Source of the DNA: Chloroflexota bacterium
GTDB taxonomy: Bacteria; Chloroflexota; Anaerolineae; J102
Assembly (NCBI GenBank): GCA_003353825.1
Contig: PIVW01000172.1
Span: 1-10,910, forward strand
Length of the DNA stretch: 10,910 nucleotides
Direction: 5' to 3'
Shown: piece by piece, positions 7,698 to 10,910 of the stretch
Layout of the letters: the number at the start of each line of letters is the position of its first letter
Numbering within the stretch: position 1 is the first letter of the stretch
Program-made: the position numbers and the translations under genes
The notes under the pieces: generated by a model
What the model was told of the DNA's origin: nothing
Database searches by the model: none
What the model saw: only the letters and a program-made list of their open reading frames with translations

Positions 7698-8863
7698 GAT
7701 TCAGATTCATTGTCGAAAAAAACTTGTAGCTCATCCGAGATTTCATTTGCAGATCTGACCTCCCATTGACCGGCGTCGTTCCTTACGAATACTACGAGAT
7801 CACCCCATTGCAATCCTAAATCCTGAATCACACCATCATAAAGTTCAACCTGATTAAGTGAGTTTAGACGAGCACCAGAATCAGGCCCCACCGGTGTCAT
7901 CGCAAAGTGCCTGCTGTGTGTTTCTGGAGTCGCTTGCTCAATCTTAGTGCCCTTTTCTGGATCAAAAGTTACATGATAGAAGTTCTCGGTGAATTCAAAA
8001 AAGGGTGAATGTGTTGAGATAAATAACTGTTGCAGTTTGACTGCCGGATCTTGCATCAGTTTGCGTAATGCAATCATCAAGTATTCCTGATATTGCGGCG
8101 AGAGATTCATCTCCGGCTCTTCTAGGGCGATGATCGGATAATCATTCAGGAAGACCTGGCCGAGAATAAGCAATATCTGCTGTGGGCCAGAACCAAGGTT
8201 TCTAATTGGTAACCGCCCAGCCGGCCGCACAAACCCGACATCAATTGTATCAGTCTCAGGATCAAGTGCAATATCGAGTTCCCCAAGACTGAATGGGGGT
8301 TCGACAAGTATATTTTTTATGGCATTTAACCTTTGTTTTTGCTCTATGTTAGAGCTGAGATAGGCATAAAACAACGCTTGTTTAAGGTTATGTGACCTGA
8401 TGGGACTCGACAGAAACGCAATTTCCCTTTGTTCGACATGAACCCGACGTGCTGCATCGATCACATGAACCCGTACGTCGAATTCACCGTCAGAATATTT
8501 GTATGGAACCGATTTTCGGGCATCAGGTTTGGTGAGATGAGCTTCGGATGAATACTCAGAATGGCTACGGACTTGGACTACATTCACCACAGTATTCAGT
8601 GTACCGACTTCACGTGATTGGATATCCGCCTCAAGTCGAATCTTTTGTTCTTGTCCCAAACTAAAAGCAAATGCACCAATATCTGAACCAGCATACTGGT
8701 CACTTTCACTGGAGAAAACACGATACCATAACGCAAGTGCTTCAAAGATGTTCGACTTACCAACATCATTTAAACCATACAAGATATTGATGTCCGAAAG
8801 CCCCTCTATCGTCAGATCCTTATTACTCTTGTAGCCCTGGATTTGAAAGCGTTTGATAAGCAT
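7694..8863 (-). CDS. RecF/OLD-type ABC ATPase with possible AbrB-like C-terminus
   Basis: This is a 389-residue ATPase of the AAA_15/AAA_21 type. The N-terminus MLIKRFQIQGYKSNKDLTIE leads to Walker A GLNDVGKS (30-37). The ABC signature is LGSGPQQI (223-230), Walker B is IIALEEPE (244-251, with Glu at the usual Asp position) and the H-loop is ISTHSP (272-277). No TOPRIM nuclease domain follows, unlike OLD proteins. Instead, residues about 335-373 contain LGLQWGDLVVFVRNDAGQW, which resembles the SpoVT/AbrB swapped-hairpin signature (LG-x-x-x-GD-x-V), ending in an acidic tail. AbrB folds occur in VapB antitoxins, and the next gene is a PIN protein overlapping by 4 bases. The ATG follows AGGAGG at 8-base spacing. 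Composition is AT-richer than the flanking genes. The ATPase is firm. The AbrB reading is tentative. Confidence 0.88.
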   Translation of the reverse strand: MLIKRFQIQGYKSNKDLTIEGLSDINILYGLNDVGKSNIFEALALWYRVFSSESDQYAGSDIGAFAFSLGQEQKIRLEADIQSREVGTLNTVVNVVQVRSHSEYSSEAHLTKPDARKSVPYKYSDGEFDVRVHVIDAARRVHVEQREIAFLSSPIRSHNLKQALFYAYLSSNIEQKQRLNAIKNILVEPPFSLGELDIALDPETDTIDVGFVRPAGRLPIRNLGSGPQQILLILGQVFLNDYPIIALEEPEMNLSPQYQEYLMIALRKLMQDPAVKLQQLFISTHSPFFEFTENFYHVTFDPEKGTKIEQATPETHSRHFAMTPVGPDSGARLNSLNQVELYDGVIQDLGLQWGDLVVFVRNDAGQWEVRSANEISDELQVFFDNESES

Positions 8864-8871
8864 GTTTGGAG

Positions 8872-8877
8872 CCTCCT
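8872..8877 (-). promoter_or_regulatory. Strong ribosome binding site of the ABC ATPase
   Basis: AGGAGG on the minus strand overlaps the TAG stop of the preceding BrxD-like gene and sits 8 bases before the ATPase ATG at 8863. This full-consensus site fixes the start and suggests efficient translation within the operon. Confidence 0.75.
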
Positions 8878-10264
8878 ATCGAACCTGCCGTCGCAATTCG
8901 TCTAGCAGAGCGACAGCGTCGTAATCAGGATAAAGGTAGAGCAGATCGAAGAGTTCAACACCCAATCGTACCACACCGCGGATACTCAAGCGCTTGGAAC
9001 GCATGCCCAAGGCCAGATGCTCGGCTGCGCCACGGCGGATCTGCCGCTGTCTTTCGGCGATCTCGTAACTGAATGCCAGGGCATGGTAAACCATCACCTG
9101 CTCCAAGAAGTGGCCGATCTCCTGCGGGGTGTGATAGGGGTCGAGTTCCAGGATCTGGCCGGGGTCCAGCCACTCGCCGATGGGCATGCGTTTATCGCTA
9201 TGGGTCACGGTAAAGAGGAAAAACAAGGATTGGCGGCTATCATAAGCGGGTGGATATTCACGCCAACGATGTTGGGGCAGGCTATCAGCTTGAATATGTG
9301 ATTGCGTTTGCTGCAGGGCAGCGTAGATCACAGCGCTGAAAAAGAGGCTGGCTTTGGGGCGCTGGTAGGGACGTAACAACGAATAACTCTCGGCTTCGTC
9401 AAGTAACACACACAGGCCACTGTACCCGGCCAACCGTGCCAGCACGCTCATACCACTGAGCAAATAGGCGATCTGGCGGGCGTTGTGGCCGACACGATAA
9501 ATGGTGGGAAAACGGATAGCGCGCGGCGTTGCCTTATTCATGCTCTTAACCCGACGTCCGCCCATCAGCCATTGCATCCACGCTTTGCGCTGGCGAGATG
9601 AAGATGTATTAGCAAGCGCCTCCAAGCCCACCGCCAAGGGATCTGCCTCCACCGGCGTCAGGGTTTGCAACTGCTCGCGCAGTCGGGGCATGGCGCCGGC
9701 AGTTTCAAGGAGAGGTTCCAAACCGTTCTCGTCATTGTCGGGATAACGCATGTTACGCATCAGTCTGGCGTAGATGTCGAAGGAACGGTGAGGGGGCAGC
9801 TCGTAAAGATCCAGGCTGGTTGCCGCCACCAAGAAATTCCGGTTGAGGGCTTCGCGTGCACAGAGTTCGACGATATGGCTCTTGCCGAAACCGTAATCCC
9901 CAAGCACCGCCCGTACCGCCCCGCCATTTTTATGGGCTCTGTTCAGGCCCAGCCCGAGGTTTGCCCGCTCATCTTTAAGGCCAATGGTCAGTTCCTCAAT
10001 ATGCTGTGCCGGAGCCACGCCCACACGCAATGCTTCCAGCATCTGCCGCGCCTCGAACTGCGAAGGCGTCATCAGAGCAAATTCCGGCAACGACCGCGCG
10101 GCAACAGGCGCAAGCGAGATGTCTTGTTGGCCTACGAACTCCTGGCGAGGGCGGCGGAAGCGCAACCCATTTTCGAACCTCACCATCCATTCACTTCCAT
10201 TACGATACATGGCCACGATCTGTCCACGGCCATACTGCGGATGCTCTACGATCTCGCCGATCAT
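8876..10264 (-). CDS. DUF2791/BrxD-like P-loop ATPase with N-terminal SH3-like module
   Basis: This is a P-loop ATPase of about 462 residues of the DUF2791 type, the family of BREX protein BrxD. The first 45 residues (IGEIVEHPQYGRGQIVAMY, then MVRFENGLRFRRP) resemble the small SH3/KOW-like beta-barrel at the end of UvrD/PcrA helicases. The ATPase core has Walker A GDYGFGKSH (about 122-130) and Walker B LCVLLDEAES (about 284-293), preceded by ARLAGYSGL. I prefer the ATG at 10264, with GGTGA 7 bases upstream and directly before IGEIVEHP. An ATG at 10285 would add seven residues from AT-rich, repeat-like sequence. The gene lies 34 bases after the partial ATPase gene and shares its YSGL-DE layout. 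Family members probably act as DNA-associated ATPases with a helicase in phage defence. The molecular role is not settled. Confidence 0.85.
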   Translation of the reverse strand: MIGEIVEHPQYGRGQIVAMYRNGSEWMVRFENGLRFRRPRQEFVGQQDISLAPVAARSLPEFALMTPSQFEARQMLEALRVGVAPAQHIEELTIGLKDERANLGLGLNRAHKNGGAVRAVLGDYGFGKSHIVELCAREALNRNFLVAATSLDLYELPPHRSFDIYARLMRNMRYPDNDENGLEPLLETAGAMPRLREQLQTLTPVEADPLAVGLEALANTSSSRQRKAWMQWLMGGRRVKSMNKATPRAIRFPTIYRVGHNARQIAYLLSGMSVLARLAGYSGLCVLLDEAESYSLLRPYQRPKASLFFSAVIYAALQQTQSHIQADSLPQHRWREYPPAYDSRQSLFFLFTVTHSDKRMPIGEWLDPGQILELDPYHTPQEIGHFLEQVMVYHALAFSYEIAERQRQIRRGAAEHLALGMRSKRLSIRGVVRLGVELFDLLYLYPDYDAVALLDELRRQVR

Positions 10265-10298
10265 TAACAATTCACCGTGCGCCATTCATAATTCGCCC

Positions 10299-10910
10299 TT
10301 AATAGGGTCGTGTCTCTCCACCACTTAACTCGTCGACCTGACCACGAATAATGGCGATCGCTTCCTCCTCGGTAAGGATTTGTTCTTCGCTCGTGTGCTG
10401 GCGGGCCAGTTCGGTTACAAAGGCTTTGACAAAGAGGCGACGATGGCTGACATCGAGGAAGACATCTCGGGCCACATTAGCCAGGATTGCGGCATTGGCA
10501 TACTGCGTTGCTTGATCCAATCTCACTCCAAAAGCCATTTCGTAAATGGGGATGAGCCTTTCACCGATAGCAACCATGAGGTCATTCTCATCCATATCCA
10601 GATGTTCGAGGCTGATCTGAGGGCTGAAGTGGTTGGTGTAAGAGAAACGGCCGGGTGCACGTACCCGCTGTTGTAAAGCCGGGTAGCGAGGAACGACATC
10701 ATTGATGAATTGTGGCGGTACAGCATAGACGAACATCGCCCCTGGCAACTCATCCCGGCAGCGGTCGATGACCTCGCGCAGGTTGTCGGTGGCTAACTTC
10801 TCGGCCTTACCGCCAATGCTCGACATGCGATCTACTTCATCGAACAACAAGATCAGGCCGCTGTACGAAAGAGCACGGATAGTTTGTGTCAGCGAACGCA
10901 ACATCCGAAA
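10299..10910 (-). CDS. DUF2791/BrxD-like P-loop ATPase, C-terminal part
   Basis: The visible 203 residues are open to the window edge, so this is the C-terminal part of a longer protein. LTQTIRALSYSGLILLFDEVD contains a Walker B (LILLFDEVD), and the block MFVYAVPPQFINDVVPRYPALQQR behaves like the sensor region of a DUF2791-type ATPase. The Walker A is outside the window. The YSGLILLFDE segment matches the layout of YSGLCVLLDE in the next gene, so the two are likely paralogues or partners of a heteromeric complex. The stop TAA at 10299 is 34 bases before the preferred start of that gene. The family call comes from motif resemblance and neighbours. A different AAA/STAND-type ATPase is possible. 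Confidence 0.75.
   Translation of the reverse strand, partial: FRMLRSLTQTIRALSYSGLILLFDEVDRMSSIGGKAEKLATDNLREVIDRCRDELPGAMFVYAVPPQFINDVVPRYPALQQRVRAPGRFSYTNHFSPQISLEHLDMDENDLMVAIGERLIPIYEMAFGVRLDQATQYANAAILANVARDVFLDVSHRRLFVKAFVTELARQHTSEEQILTEEEAIAIIRGQVDELSGGETRPY

Noticed and set aside
9665..10267. Plus-strand 200-codon reading frame
   Set aside because: It is the complement of the BrxD-like ATPase gene, which has Walker A and B motifs and operon spacing.
10265..10298. AT-rich repeat-like bases (ATTCATAATTC type) between the two ATPase genes
   Set aside because: Too short and degenerate to call a repeat element. It only affects the choice of start for the downstream gene.

Overview
The window is a dense, single-direction block of bacterial DNA: every gene I can support lies on the minus strand, so transcription runs from right to left. 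I cannot name the organism. Base composition near 50 percent GC, a long RecQ with extra domains, BREX-type ATPases and intergenic heptamer repeats would suit a filamentous or environmental lineage such as Chloroflexota. That is a weak guess.

Right part (about 5094 to 10910): a tightly packed run of five genes. First comes the C-terminal part of a DUF2791-like P-loop ATPase that starts outside the window. It is followed by a complete second DUF2791/BrxD-like ATPase with an N-terminal SH3-like module, a RecF/OLD-type ABC ATPase with a possible AbrB-like C-terminal module, a PIN-domain nuclease-like protein, and an Lhr-like superfamily II helicase resembling BREX BrxHI. The last four junctions are a 4-base overlap, a zero-base gap or short gaps, some with strong ribosome binding sites, which indicates one operon. 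The DUF2791 ATPases plus the Lhr-like helicase look like the BrxD-BrxHI part of a type 2 BREX or a related defence system. The ATPase-PIN pair is more AT-rich and sits between them like an inserted cassette.

Middle (4767 to 5093): a non-coding stretch with a 9-bp inverted repeat and a hairpin-like array built from heptamers.

Left part (1 to 4766): two overlapping DUF488-family genes, a 946-residue RecQ helicase with an added N-terminal domain and a C-terminal helix-turn-helix domain, and an exonuclease III gene. The exonuclease III reading is normal for about 209 residues, then loses all family similarity. The break coincides with a sequence that looks like the terminus of an ISL3-family insertion sequence, so the gene is probably disrupted.

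Taken together this is a helicase, nuclease and ATPase island consistent with phage defence or genome maintenance. The strongest candidate for something little described is the ATPase(AbrB-like)-PIN pair embedded in a DUF2791-Lhr operon.
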